Below are positions 19,741 through 30,332 of a stretch of DNA of 64,000 nt, piece after piece. Location of the stretch: the NCBI GenBank assembly GCA_003615045.1, contig ML014165.1, positions 1 to 64,000 of the forward strand, read 5' to 3'. Positions within the stretch are counted from its first letter, which is position 1. Each line of letters opens with the position of its first letter. The notes below the pieces were generated by a model. It did not search any database. It saw nothing but the letters and a program-made list of their open reading frames with translations, and had not been told where the DNA came from. The translations under genes were made by a program, and so were the position numbers. This DNA comes from Caulochytrium protostelioides. Its lineage: Eukaryota; Chytridiomycota; Caulochytriomycetes; Caulochytriales; Caulochytriaceae.

Positions 19741-20573
19741 CGTGCGGCGGAGGGGCGACCAATCAAGGGCGGCAAGGGCTGCGTACTTCGGATTCGATCG
19801 CGCCGGTCCGACCCGTCGATGTGTGGCAGACGGGCCTCAGCGAGTGCAGTGCCGATCGGGCGTGACGGAGGGTATCGCGGACACGGACGGAGGAACGCCG
19901 CGGGTTGGGAGGCTTTGTCGTACTAAACAGACTCACCCCTTTTGGCGTGCATTTCAAGGCGAGATCAGCAAGTATCGGGCAGGGCTCTCGCCATGCGCAC
20001 GTGCCCATGGCCATCCCCGGCTTAGAGCATGCTGCATTCAAAAGATATCGGCAAGCAAGCGCGAGCAATTGTTGTCTGCCTTCCCCAGCCAGGGGCCGGG
20101 GCCCCAGGAAGCGATGGGCGTGGCACCCGCCGCCGCCGCCGCTGTAGGACCCCCAACTCCGCCGAGCGGGGTCTGTTCGACGCCGTCGGACGCGGTGGAC
20201 GCCGGGTCCGACAAAATAAAAGAAGCGGCGGCGCGACGATTCTGGAACAGAGGGAACGCCGATGACGCGGATGGACAAAACACCGCGTGGCCGCAAGGTC
20301 GCCGTCGGCACCAAGCTTCTGCACGACCACGTCGACGACTCCGTCGGCGGCCATCCACGCCTGCCGCATCTTCCTTCCGCGTGTGTGCTCGAGCCACGCC
20401 GATCCGCTGAACGCCGTCGCTCACTCGACAGGGTCGCATCGCCCTGCTCGGTCCTGCCGACGCCCCACCCGCTGAGCGTGCTGCCACCGCCACCAACGCC
20501 CTCACGGACCGAGGCTGTTCTTGCCTTTTTATACCCGAGCCGGTCCGTCGGTCCATTGATCCATTGACTCGCG
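19741..20573. other. divergent promoter region of RPC4 and RRP41
   Basis: Contains overlapping spurious ORFs only. A TTTTTATACC string lies about 50 bp before the RRP41 ATG (20525-20534) and could serve as a TATA-like element. Two Pol III/RNA-processing genes share this 0.83-kb interval. Confidence 0.4.
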
Positions 20574-21308
20574 ATGCGGCGTGAAATTGTGTCGCCCGAA
20601 GGGTTCCGGCAGGACGGCCGGCGCCCCGAAGAGCTGCGCCGCTCGCACTTCCGGACATCGCTGTTCCAGCAGGTCGACGGCTCGGCCTACGTCGAGCAGG
20701 GCAACACGCAGTGCCTGGTGACGGTGTCGGGCCCGCGCGAGCCGCAGATGCGCTCCAAGTCGCTGCCAGACCGCGCGGTCGTGACCGTCGAGTATGCCGT
20801 GGCGCCGTTCAGCGCCGGCGAGCGTAAAGGACCGCTGCGCACCAACCGCGCGCACACCGAGGTCGCCGCGAGCCTGCAGGCCACCTTCGAAGCCGCAATT
20901 ATGACGACGCTGTTCCCGCGGTCTGAGATTATGATCTGCGTGCAGATGGTCCAGCTCGACGGCAGCGCCCTCGCGACCGCTATCAACGCCGTCTCGCTCG
21001 CCATCATCGACGCCGGTATTCCCGTCACCGACTACGTGACCGCGTGCTCGGCAGGCTATATCGGCAGCGACCCCGTGCTGGACCTCAACTATCTGGAGGA
21101 GTCGGCGGGGATGCCGCAGCTCACGCTCGCGCTACTGCCGCGCACGCGCAAAATCGTCACGATGGCGATGGAGCAGAAGCTCCATCTGGATCATCTCGAG
21201 CCGACCGCCGAGATGTGCGAAGAGGGCTGTCTGCAGATGTACCAGCAGATGAACGCTTACATTGCCTCGGCCTCGAAGCTCGCCACGCTGATTACGCCCT
21301 CTGCCTAG
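20574..21308 (+). CDS. SKI6: exosome core subunit Rrp41/Ski6 (RNase PH fold)
   Basis: 244 aa, full family length (yeast Ski6 246). It is a structural ring subunit of the RNA exosome in nucleus and cytosol, needed for 3'-5' RNA processing and decay. RNase PH-like segments are easy to follow: RQDGRRPEELRRSHFRTSLF, GSAYVEQGNTQCLVTVSGPR, ERKGPLRTNRAHTEVAASLQ, ALATAINAVSLAIIDAGIPV and DLNYLEESAGMPQLTLALLP. Single exon; the ATG at 20574 gives the usual N terminus. Confidence 0.96.
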   Translation: MRREIVSPEGFRQDGRRPEELRRSHFRTSLFQQVDGSAYVEQGNTQCLVTVSGPREPQMRSKSLPDRAVVTVEYAVAPFSAGERKGPLRTNRAHTEVAASLQATFEAAIMTTLFPRSEIMICVQMVQLDGSALATAINAVSLAIIDAGIPVTDYVTACSAGYIGSDPVLDLNYLEESAGMPQLTLALLPRTRKIVTMAMEQKLHLDHLEPTAEMCEEGCLQMYQQMNAYIASASKLATLITPSA

Positions 21309-21990
21309 CGATCCCCCGCTGTACCGCCATGCCGCCATGCCGCCGCTTTCCATGTCTTTCGATTCTATTTAATGTGCTTATTTAACGCTGCTCGCCCTGT
21401 CTTCTCCATCCTCTATCAAATCAGGACGCGCTGTCGATCTGTCCAGTCATCGGGGATGAGCGAGGCACGACGGCGATGCCGCGCCGTGCCAGCAGGGTGC
21501 AGTCCTGGGACCCGGGGGACTGCCTCCTCCCATTGTCGCAACGAGCGGGCGCGCTAGCCGAAGCCGTGCCTTGCCGCCACCATGCCACCGCGGGGCCGCC
21601 CCCTTCCTGCTTTGCCTGCCGCCGGCGCCGTCCACGCCGCGGCCGTCGTCTCACGCCCGTCCGGCGGCGCCTCGCTCATCGCCTCGCCTCGCGTGGGGAT
21701 CGCCGCTTCCCCTCGTGCGTCGCCGTCCCGTGCGACAGTATCCTCCGGTCGTCGCACAGACCGCTCTTGATGGATCACAGCCGCGAGCGTAGGATCCGTC
21801 CGCCGTCCTTGGCCGCGTCGTGCGACGGCTGTTCCTGGCGTGGCCGCGGCCGCTCAGCCGGCGGCCCTCGCTCCCCCCGCGTTCCACAGCGACCGCAGCG
21901 ACTGGCTTCCCTCACCGAGCGCCCCTGTTCCGAGCATCCGCTCCGGCTGCTGCGTCCGATTCCGAGCTTCGCTTGTCCATACCGCCCACG
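21309..21990. other. RRP41 3' flank and MICU1 5' region
   Basis: Overlapping low-complexity ORFs only. The MICU1 frame is open upstream to an earlier start at 21820, but the extra 57 residues are not conserved-looking. Confidence 0.45.
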
Positions 21991-23689
21991 ATGGTGTTCC
22001 GTCCTCTCCGCCTCGCATCGCGGCGGACGCAGCGCCTCGCTGCGCTCGCCGGTGCCGGCACCCTCGCTGCCGCGGCGACCGGCGGCGCCGTCATTGTCTG
22101 GGCCCGCAGCGCCGATGCCACCGCGACGCCTGATCGGGCCGCCGCCGCCACCGCCGCGCCGCTCGCCCAGCTCCGTGCGCGCTGGCACGCGTGGATCGCG
22201 CCGCCGCCGGTGTATGCGGACGCTTCGGCGCTCCCCCGCAGTAGCAGCAGCGGCGGCGGCGAGGCGCCCGCCGACGGCGTGCGGACCACGAAGCCCGGCT
22301 CCGCTCTCGCGGTGCATGCGGACGAGGAGACCGATGCGGCAGATAGCCCGTACGTGCGGTGGAAAAAGAACCGGATCGGGCTGTACGAGAACCGGCTGCG
22401 CGCGCTCTCGCATCCGATCAAGGTGTTCAACTACTTTGCGACCGTCACCGTCGACGGCGAAACGTATATGACGGTCCGCGATTTCATCCGTTCGATTCTG
22501 CCATACCGCGACAACATCCACGGCCATGTAAGTTGTCTCGGACCAACCAAGCCTCCTTGCGTATGCCATGCCATCGTCCCGTGCCGCCATGGAACTGACC
22601 GATATTTGCTTGGGGTTGTTTGCACCATCGCACGTTGTGGCCATACGACGTTGACTAGGATGAGGCATATGAGCTGAAACAGGATGCGCTCGAGGCGGCA
22701 TCGGCGTTCTTTGCGTTGGCCGACAGCAACGAGGACGGGTTGATTTCGTTCCCCGAGTACATGACGTTCCTGACCCTACTCGCGACGCCGCCGTACCACT
22801 GGAAGCTCGCGTTCCGCCTCTTTGACCTCGACGGAAACGGCCAAGTCACGCAGTCGGAGTTCGACCGGCTGATGGTCCGCGCGACCTCCGACCTGGGCGT
22901 CGGCAAGGCCATGGGCTCGCAGGAAAAGGCCAGCCTCGCGGCGCGAAACCGCGGCGGCCATAGCGGACTCTACAAGCTGTTCTTCGGCGCGGACGGCGCC
23001 GGCGTCCTCACCTGGGACGACTTCGCCTTGTTCATGCGGCAGCTCAACCGGCACATCCTCGCGCTGGAGTTCAGCCAGTTGGCGCCGACACATGCGGCGC
23101 CGCGCGTCGGCGTCTCGGGCGAGCCGCTCGGCGCCGAGACCGCGACCATCTCGATGCGCGACTGGGCCCTCAGCCAGCTCCACTACGCGCCGGCCCACAA
23201 GCTGCCGGCCCTGCTCGAGCGCGTCGAGCGCATCAGCGACGCCTACCCGGAGCGCGTCACCTTTGAACAGTTCTGCGCCTTTGATTCCATGATCCAGACC
23301 CGCCTGCACGATCTCGGCACCGCGTACCGGGTAAGTCATCATTGATTGTGACGTGGATGCCCCCTTCCGAGCCAGGCAGCATCAACTCACCCGTGTTCTT
23401 ACTTTTTTCGTTTGTTTAGTTTTACAATGCCGCCGGGCCCGGGTTCACCCGATCCGACTTCCGCCGCATCATCCGCGCCGTAGCCAAGCTCGATCTGACG
23501 CCATCGCAAGTCGACGTGATCTTCACGCTCTTTGATGACAACGGCGACGGACATCTCGATTTCGACGAGTGGTATACTATCGTCCTCAAGGGCCGCCAGG
23601 GCCGCAACCTCACCGCCTGCCGCGACACCGGCACCGTCGAGTACCTCAAGTCGGTCTGGCGTTGTGTCCGCCAGCCGGAGGCCGTCTAG
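21991..23689 (+). CDS. MICU1: mitochondrial calcium uniporter gatekeeper MICU1-like (three exons)
   Basis: EF-hand regulator of the mitochondrial calcium uniporter, in the intermembrane space. Exons are 21991-22527, 22659-23330 and 23420-23689. The introns (131 and 89 nt) are both phase 0 with GTAAGT donors and TAG acceptors. The product is 492 aa, MICU1-sized. ATG 21991 starts an Arg-rich presequence followed by a hydrophobic segment (AALAGAGTLAAAATGGAVIV), then KKNRIGLYENRLRALS and the family VRDFIRSI. EF loops are DLDGNGQVTQSE (about 235) and DDNGDGHLDFDE (about 440). A further loop, DSNEDGLISFPE (about 201-212), has all liganding positions, whereas in animal MICU1 this site is degenerate. 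MICU1 is missing from yeasts but known from some chytrid-type fungi, alongside MCU and EMRE. Confidence 0.93.
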
Positions 23690-24384
23690 TGCCGATGGGT
23701 CCGTCGCCACCCCGTCGGTGATCGACGTCCGCCTGTCGTCACGAAAGCGGATCATGTAAAAAGTAAACATTGCAAAAGGCCGTGCTGGCATCAGACATAG
23801 ACCGAGTCAGAATCATCCTGAGTCGGATGCATGCTGGTCCGGCCGTGTACTGGTCCATATGCATACCGCAAGTAGGAAAGGATAAGCGCGACGCGTCGAT
23901 CGGGGACGAGCCATGCTGATTGCTCGGGTGGGCCCCCAGGGTGCGACCGCCCGGCCGCGCCTTAGGGCCGACGAGCGCCACATGCTTGCCGGCCCTCCTC
24001 CCCACGCCGTCCGTACGAGGGTGCCCGGCCCCCGCTACGCAGCCCGCGCTTCGCCCCACGCGGGCTGCTGCAGAACACGCCAATGACGGTGAAAAACAGC
24101 CGCTACACCCGGCGGCGACCACGATCAGGGCAAGCATCGCTGCGGTCGAGAGTGATCAGGAGATCGCGTGTAATCTGTCGTCCATTGAGACACTTTTAAA
24201 GCGTCGTCGATCGCTAGACCGTGGTTTTTCGATGCTTCGCGGCGATACCCCTCACCCGACGCCGGTCTCTCTCGCTCGCGCCTGCCCGCACCGGATTGCT
24301 CCGCCCTCCCTCCCGACTGCCGCACGCCGTTGTCCTCGATCGTCGACCGGCCTCCGCACCGCCCACTCCGCACCGCTTCTCGCC
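23690..24384. other. intergenic stretch with a possible fifth Fanzor tail
   Basis: No gene. On the minus strand around 23920-24010, GKHVALVG and GGRTLGAHPS vaguely parallel the tails of copies B and D. The DNA string GGCCGGC and a GGGCCCCCAGGGTG stretch also recur. This is weak. The last 200 bp are the promoter of the SAP gene. Confidence 0.3.
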
Positions 24385-25244
24385 ATGGCCGATCTGAACA
24401 AGCTGAAGGTCGCCGAGCTCAAGGAAATGCTGGCGGCCCGCTCGCTCGAGACCACGGGCAAGAAAGACGTGCTGGTCGCGCGCCTCCACGACGTGATGGC
24501 CGCCGAGATGGCCGCCGCGGGGCTCGGCACCGACCTGCGGCCCACGTCGCCCGTCCATCCCGCCGCCGCGGCGCCGGCGCCCGTGGCCGTGCCGGAATCG
24601 CCCGTCAAGCCCGCGGCCGCGGCGCCGGCGCCGGCGCCGGCGTCCCCGGTCCGCCCGGCGTCCCCCATCAAGACCGCGCTAGCGCCGTCGACGGCCGCGC
24701 CGGCCGCCGCGAACAACGCGGTGCCGTCACCGCCCGCCGACGGCGTCGTGCCCGACAAGCCGCTCGCCGAGGAGACGCCCGAGGAGGCGCGGCGCCGGAA
24801 GCGCGCGGAGCGGTTCGGCGTGCCGTATATCCCGCCGGTGGTCGCGCAGGCGGGCCGCGCGGCGCAGGGCAAGCGGAAGGCGGCGGCGGCTGCGACGACG
24901 GCTGCGGACGCGTCGTCGGCGGCAGCGCCGCCCGCCAAGCGCAGTGTGCCGGAATCGAAGCCGAAACCCCAGCCGGGTAAGTTGATTGCCTGCGGATCGC
25001 CGCGATGGGCGCATGCTCTGGCCTCAATGTGTCCCCTTGTCGATCATTCTGGCGTTCATGATCATGGACGGTCCTTGCGATGGCGATGTGACCAGAGGCG
25101 AAGCGATGCACGTCGACTCACCCCCCCTTTCGATCCGTTGATGCTCGATGACCTCTTCCTCCCTTCGCGGCATTAGTGTCCGCGGAGTCGCAAGAGAAGC
25201 TGCGCCGGCGTGCCGAGCGCTTCGGTTTGGCCTCCAAGGCATAA
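24385..25244 (+). CDS. SAP-domain protein, SARNP/Tho1 type (two exons)
   Basis: Nuclear DNA/RNA-binding protein of the SARNP (CIP29/Hcc1)/Tho1 type, linked to the THO/TREX mRNA export machinery. Exons are 24385-24976 and 25177-25244; the 200-nt intron has GTAAGT and TAG in phase 1. The product is 219 aa. The SAP domain is at residues 4-38 (LKVAELKEMLAARSLETTGK). A Pro/Ala-rich linker follows. Then come two copies of the short family motif: RKRAERFGVPY near residue 145 and, in exon 2, RRRAERFGLASKA at the very C terminus. Repeated R-x-x-R-F-G motifs are what SARNP/Tho1 proteins use to contact DDX39/Sub2. The spliced tail confirms the intron. Confidence 0.88.
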
Positions 25245-25571
25245 CCGGGGTCTACCCCGACGATTCGTTGATACGTGGGCCATGGCTGTCTGTCTGAGAC
25301 GCCTGGCCCATCACTCGCTTGCTTTTATATTTTTTTCGGATGCGAGCTCTCTCCCCCCGAATGCAGCACAGGACGGCCTTTGCTTTGCCGTTGAGTCCGT
25401 GCTGTGGCAGCTTGTAGATAAACAAAACAGAATGGAAACATACAGAACAAGAAAAAAAGAAAGCGAAACAGGGAACAGCCCGTGCGACGAGTCTCATCAG
25501 CATCAAAGCAACGCGCGTACTGGTATGCGCTTGTCGCCCATTTCCGCGAGTCGACACGGCATCGGAGAGTC
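25245..25571. other. convergent 3' interval between the SAP gene and SAC1
   Basis: AT-richer than its surroundings, with a T-run (25325-25337) and an A/G-rich run (25440-25475). It is probably shared by the two 3' UTRs. No gene. Confidence 0.5.
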
Positions 25572-27597
25572 CTACGCGGTCTTGCCAACCTTGTCGAAGG
25601 CCGACGGGTTGTGGATGGTGTGCATCTCGGGGACGACGCCGGTCGGGGCGGAGTGCGGATACGGCGAGACACCGATGGGCACGAGACGCGGGCGGTCGAC
25701 GAGCTCGTGGCCAAAGACATAGGTCATGCGCACGGAGCCATACGCGGCGGCGGACCACATGAACAGAAACACGACGTGGTTGAGGAATGTCATGTGGGTC
25801 AGCAGCGAGAAAACGACCCCGAACAGCGAGAGCACCACTAGCAGGGGCAGCAGCAAGTACTGCGACTGCACGGTGGGCACGCCCGCGTAGGGCGAGTGCT
25901 CGGGGTGCACGTGGTAGACGCCGAGCAGCAGATCGTACCCGTCCTGGCGCGAGCCGTCAAAGAAGTTGTTGAGAATGTAACGCATCACCGAGTTGCGGCC
26001 GTCGCGCAGCATCCCCGCGCGGGAGCGCTTGCCGGTGCGCGTGTAGTCGGTCTTCAGCGCGCCCGTGCCCGAGTACTGGCGGCTGACCTCGTCGGCGTTG
26101 TCGGCCCAGACGCGCTTGAAGGTTTTTTCGAACTCCGGCGAGACGGCGGTGAACCCATCGGCGATGTCGGGTTCCGCGCCCGAGAGGATGCCCATGGCCT
26201 GAAGCTGGAGGCGCAGCGCGCGGCGCGCAAACACGCTCTGGACGACGTTCGTGCGGTCGAGACAGTCCATGCAGTTGACGCGGAGCACGGAGGTCTGGGA
26301 TGTGAACACGGCCGGCGGCGGCGACGGCGACTGGGGCGACGCGACGGCGCCGAGCTCCTGGCCCTCTGGCGGGAGCGACGACGCGAACCAGACCTGCTTC
26401 TCGAGCTCGTCGCCGAGCAGCGACACGAGCACCGAGACGCGATCATACCGCATCTTTTTGCATTCCTGGTGGAAGTCGAAGTCCTCGTGGCGCACGGCCG
26501 CGCCGACAAGGGGCGCGATCGCGTCGCGGAAGCCCTTAGCCATCGGCGCTTCATACCCGACCAGGTTCGTCAAGTTGACGGCGACGACGCGGCCGTAGAT
26601 GGCGCACAAGCTGTCGAAGTGCCGGCGGATTGCGTCGGCCGTCATCGCGCTGTGCGGATCCTGCAGCGAGAGGCGCGGTACGTACTTCACGCAGACGACC
26701 TGGGCCCAGAAGAGCGGAATCGAGCCGCGAACCTGAACGTAGCTCGCCTGAAGCTGCTTCGCGGAGCTCTGGATGATCTGCTCGGTCTCGACGAAATTGG
26801 ACACGTGGCCCTGCTCGTCAATTCCGCGCGAGTTGTAGCGAGTGCCTGGGCGGAAGCGGGAGCGCCGCGAGATCAGCGCGAACGTGACGGGCGTGTGGTT
26901 CATGGTCATCTGCGAGATGTCCACGAAACCACACATCACCGGCAGGATATACTCATCCAGGCCCGACTCGGCCACCAGACCCGATTGGACAGCGTCCATC
27001 AAGCGCTGCGCCAGCGGCGCGTTCCAAAAGAAGCGCGTGTCAGTGCGCTGCCAGAACGGCGACAGGGGCTCGCCGTGCTCCTGGGCCGCGGCGACCTGCG
27101 CCTGCTGGCGCTGCAGCGACTGGGTCAGGTCGAACGTAGTGCTAAAGTACAAACTGTTCCATGACAGCGTATCCTCAATCAAAGAGAAGTACTTGTTGTC
27201 ATCGTGGACGTGTTGAGCCGAAAGATGGAGTTTGTTGCTTTTGGTCAGCGTGATCAAGCGGTAGTTCGCGAGCTTGTAGATGTTGTGGCCATTGAGACGG
27301 CCCACCAGCAAGCGGTCGGTAATGACGATCGCGACCCAACCGATGTTGAGACGGATGAAGCCCAGGATACCGTAGACGGTGAGCGTCTCATCGTCCCGCG
27401 ACTTGGCCCACGTGTCGGCCGGAACGAGCGAGGCCTGGCAGCCTTCGCGAGTGATCAGCAGGGATTTGCATGGTCCCAGCGACGGCTTGATGGCGTCAAA
27501 ACGCAGGTGTTCTGACGTGATCGTCCTAAACGATCGGCATCAAAGCGTCCTCATGAAAGCATCGGGAAGGGCATCCAGGTGAGCACCGTCGTTTCAT
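25572..27597 (-). CDS. SAC1: phosphoinositide phosphatase Sac1
   Basis: ER/Golgi-membrane lipid phosphatase that dephosphorylates PI4P. The catalytic CX5R is RVNCMDCLDRTNVV, Cys422 and Arg428 in my model. The SAC domain is well kept: YGILGFIRLNIG, DTRFFWN, RRSRFRPGTRYNSRGID, VRGSIPLFW, then GALKTDYTRTGKR. Two C-terminal membrane helices (LLLPLLVVLSLFGVVFSLL and NHVVFLFMWSAAAYGSV) match the family. The main exon is 25572-27525, after a TTTAG acceptor. The first exon is uncertain: I suggest ATGAAACGACG at 27597-27587, joined over a 61-nt intron with a weak GTGC donor, giving 654 aa (yeast 623). The frame has no ATG of its own upstream of the conserved part, so some 5' exon is required. Confidence 0.94.
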
Positions 27598-28919
27598 GCG
27601 TCAAAGGCGCATCGCTTGCCCATTCGGATCGGAAGCGGTCTCGCTGTGCTTCAACACCAATCAGCAGCAGCAGTGGTGGTGACAGCAGCGACCGTGGCCG
27701 CAGCGGTTCCTTACAGACGGAGGGTATCGTGCGGCATGGCGGCAGCGCGCCAAGGAACGGCGGGGGCGGAGGACGGCGCGCACACGCGGAGCACACATGC
27801 AGCACAGATGCGGCGGGTGCAGCGGCTCGTCAGGTCGCGGAGCCTGGGTCCACGTAGCGGGCAGACAGCAGGATGAACGCGTCAATGGCGGGACGTCGCG
27901 TCGGGCGTGTCGGAGTCCACGGCGTGGATCAGCAACGCGTGGTCGCCATCGCCGTGCGCGTCCTGCATTGCCAGCCGTCGCAGCCCTGCGATGCCGCTCC
28001 TCGCTGGCTCCTGGGTCGCCGACCAGCGTCCCTCACGCATCGTCTTCGCTAACGGGATCGCCCTGAGGAAGGACGGTGAGTCTCTCGTTGTCGCACGTGG
28101 CCGTCGATCGCGCCGCTCTGCGCGAGGCGACGCGATCCTGCCGACGATACTGGCGCGAGGACGACGGCGCCCCGCGGGCCTTTGCTCGATCGACCCGCTC
28201 TCTCCGGCGGTTCCCGGCCCAGGCTGTCGCGGTGGCGGTGGCACGGCGGGCACGGGTCGACCCTGCCGGCTCGCGAGAGAGGCCGGAGTCGGCTCCCTGC
28301 CGCCGTTTTTTCCGACTCCGGCCGCCGGCCGTGTGGCGGCCTTACTGCCGCCCCCACCGCCGCCGCGGATGCTGACGGGGGTCGCCTCGCGCATCCAGCG
28401 AGCTGGCTTGCGCCTCGACCGCGTGCGGCGGGGTCACACCGCGCGGATCACGGTGGTTCATCTCTAGCGGCCGATGCGCGCACGGGTGCGCCATACCGGC
28501 GAGACTGGCGGTGGCGGCGGTGGCCTCGTGGCCCTAGTGGTGGGCCTGGGCGCGAGGCGCGCGGCGAGACTGCGGCGCGCGTGTCCGATCGGAGTGTGCG
28601 ACAAACGGCCGCACCACCTGCTGTCGTCTGTCCTTCTCCCGCCATCGCCACCGCCACCGCCAGTCGCTCGACGCTAAGTGCCGCTGCCGGCTGAGTATCC
28701 GATAGTGCATACCGCGCGAGGGACGGCGGCGCAGCGATGGGTCGCCGAAGTCGAAGGCGCCGTGCATCGTGAGGCTCCGCTGTGGCACGCCGTTGATCGA
28801 CCCCGGGGGGCCGGCCGCGCCGAACGAAGGAAGCCAGGCGGCCAGGCGCCGATCCTCCTCGTGTTTCGCCCTTCGCCGTCGCGGTGATCCCGCGCGCCGC
28901 TTGCTCGTTGCTGTGCGCC
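27598..28919. other. intergenic stretch between SAC1 and the SNAPC1-like gene (divergent)
   Basis: GC-rich, with overlapping spurious ORFs (maximum about 210 codons) and no domain. It must contain the promoters of both flanking genes. Confidence 0.45.
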
Positions 28920-30332
28920 ATGTCGGTCAACGTCCCGCTCCAGCACTGCCTGAACCTGCCCGCGGCCGCGGTGCGGCTCTCCGCGTTCAGCAACGACATC
29001 CGACGCCTGATCGTGGAGAGTCTGCGCCATCGGATCACGACGTTCGCGGCATTCCAGGACCTCTGGATCCGCAGCGGCTTCGATCTCATTCATGCCGCGT
29101 ACCTGCTCGGCCAGACGCCGACCCCCACCGCCTCCTCGGCTGCCGACGACGGCGGCAGCAGCGGCGGCGAGCGGCTGAGTCCGACCGCCGAGAGCGTGCC
29201 CGAGCTCGGGGCGGCAGGCACGCCGTCAGCCGCCGCGACGCCCACGCCCACGCCGGCGACCGCGACGGCGCCCTCACGGCCGCACCAGCTGGCCCAGTCG
29301 ATCACCTTCTACAACATCTTCTACGGGTACGTGCTCGAATGGCTGACGCCCGGATGCCACGACGTCACGGTCGCCGCGATCGTGTTCGCCCTGTATCTGC
29401 TGTACAACACGCAGCAGCTCGGGGACCCCGCGCCGACCGGGTCCCACGTGGCCGGCTCCCACGTGGCGGGGTTCGATTCGTCGGCGCCCATCCAGATCCG
29501 CGTGCCCGCGTGGTGGACGCTGCGCCGGCTCGCGGCGCGCTGCCTCGAGCACGGCTACGAGGACGTCGCGTACTGCTACGCGAGCCTGCAGAAGTCACGC
29601 GCGTTCTGTCTCACGGTTAAGCCGTGCGGCAGCACGGCGCGCGAGGCCGATGAGGAGGCCATGCAGACGGCGCTCGACCGCTTGTATGCCCGCTGGAACC
29701 GCCCCGAGAGCTCGCGCATCGATGCCGACACCGACCCGACCTTGCCGCCCGACCTGCTCCAGGCCTACGTGGAGGCCAAGGTCCAGTGCCGCGCGCAGCT
29801 GCCCGAGCACGACTTTGCGCTATCGGCGATGGAGCCTCGGTTTGTCCGCGAGATCGCGCAGCTTGAGGAGCGCCACTACGACGCGTTCCAGCAGAGCATC
29901 CCGCGCATGCTCATCGCCGGCAAGCGCGACCGCTTGCGCACGCCGCACCATCCGCACCACGCCGTCTCTAGCGAGCCCGCCATCGCGCACGACCTCCAGT
30001 CCCACCCGACCGCCGCCGCCGTGGGCGATGCTGCCGCCCTCGACGGGGCCGTGTCGCTGGACACTAAGCCTCTCCCCGGCTCCCGGGCCTCGGTCGCGCC
30101 GTCAGCGGCAACGCCATCCATGCCGTCGCCCGCGGCAGCCGTCGCGGCCACCGCCGCGTCGTCGTCTGCGCGGCCGAGCCCGTCTCCCAGCCTGCGGTCA
30201 CTCTCGCACGTCTCGACCGGCGACATGCCCGACGTGTTCAACATGGAGGCGGAGGCGGATGCCGACGACACGAGCAGCGCGGCGGACGAGAGCTTCTACG
30301 ACGCGCCGCTGCGCGATGCAAGTGACGACTGA
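28920..30332 (+). CDS. SNAPC1/SNAP43-like snRNA-activating complex subunit
   Basis: 470-aa protein resembling the SNAP43 (SNAPC1) subunit of the complex that binds the proximal sequence element of snRNA promoters for Pol II and Pol III. Family landmarks are a first helical block (FAAFQDLWIRSGFDLIHAA, about 39-60), ITFYNIFYGYVLEWLTPG (about 127), VFALYLLYNTQ, IQIRVPAWWTLRRLAARCLE (about 191-210) and YASLQKSRAFCLTVKP. Two Ser/Ala/Pro-rich insertions separate the blocks and the C terminus is low complexity and acidic. The frame opens at 28884, but ATG 28920 (gcgccATGt) is the first ATG. Single exon. The match is by pattern only; yeasts have no SNAPc that I know of. Confidence 0.75.
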   Translation: MSVNVPLQHCLNLPAAAVRLSAFSNDIRRLIVESLRHRITTFAAFQDLWIRSGFDLIHAAYLLGQTPTPTASSAADDGGSSGGERLSPTAESVPELGAAGTPSAAATPTPTPATATAPSRPHQLAQSITFYNIFYGYVLEWLTPGCHDVTVAAIVFALYLLYNTQQLGDPAPTGSHVAGSHVAGFDSSAPIQIRVPAWWTLRRLAARCLEHGYEDVAYCYASLQKSRAFCLTVKPCGSTAREADEEAMQTALDRLYARWNRPESSRIDADTDPTLPPDLLQAYVEAKVQCRAQLPEHDFALSAMEPRFVREIAQLEERHYDAFQQSIPRMLIAGKRDRLRTPHHPHHAVSSEPAIAHDLQSHPTAAAVGDAAALDGAVSLDTKPLPGSRASVAPSAATPSMPSPAAAVAATAASSSARPSPSPSLRSLSHVSTGDMPDVFNMEAEADADDTSSAADESFYDAPLRDASDD

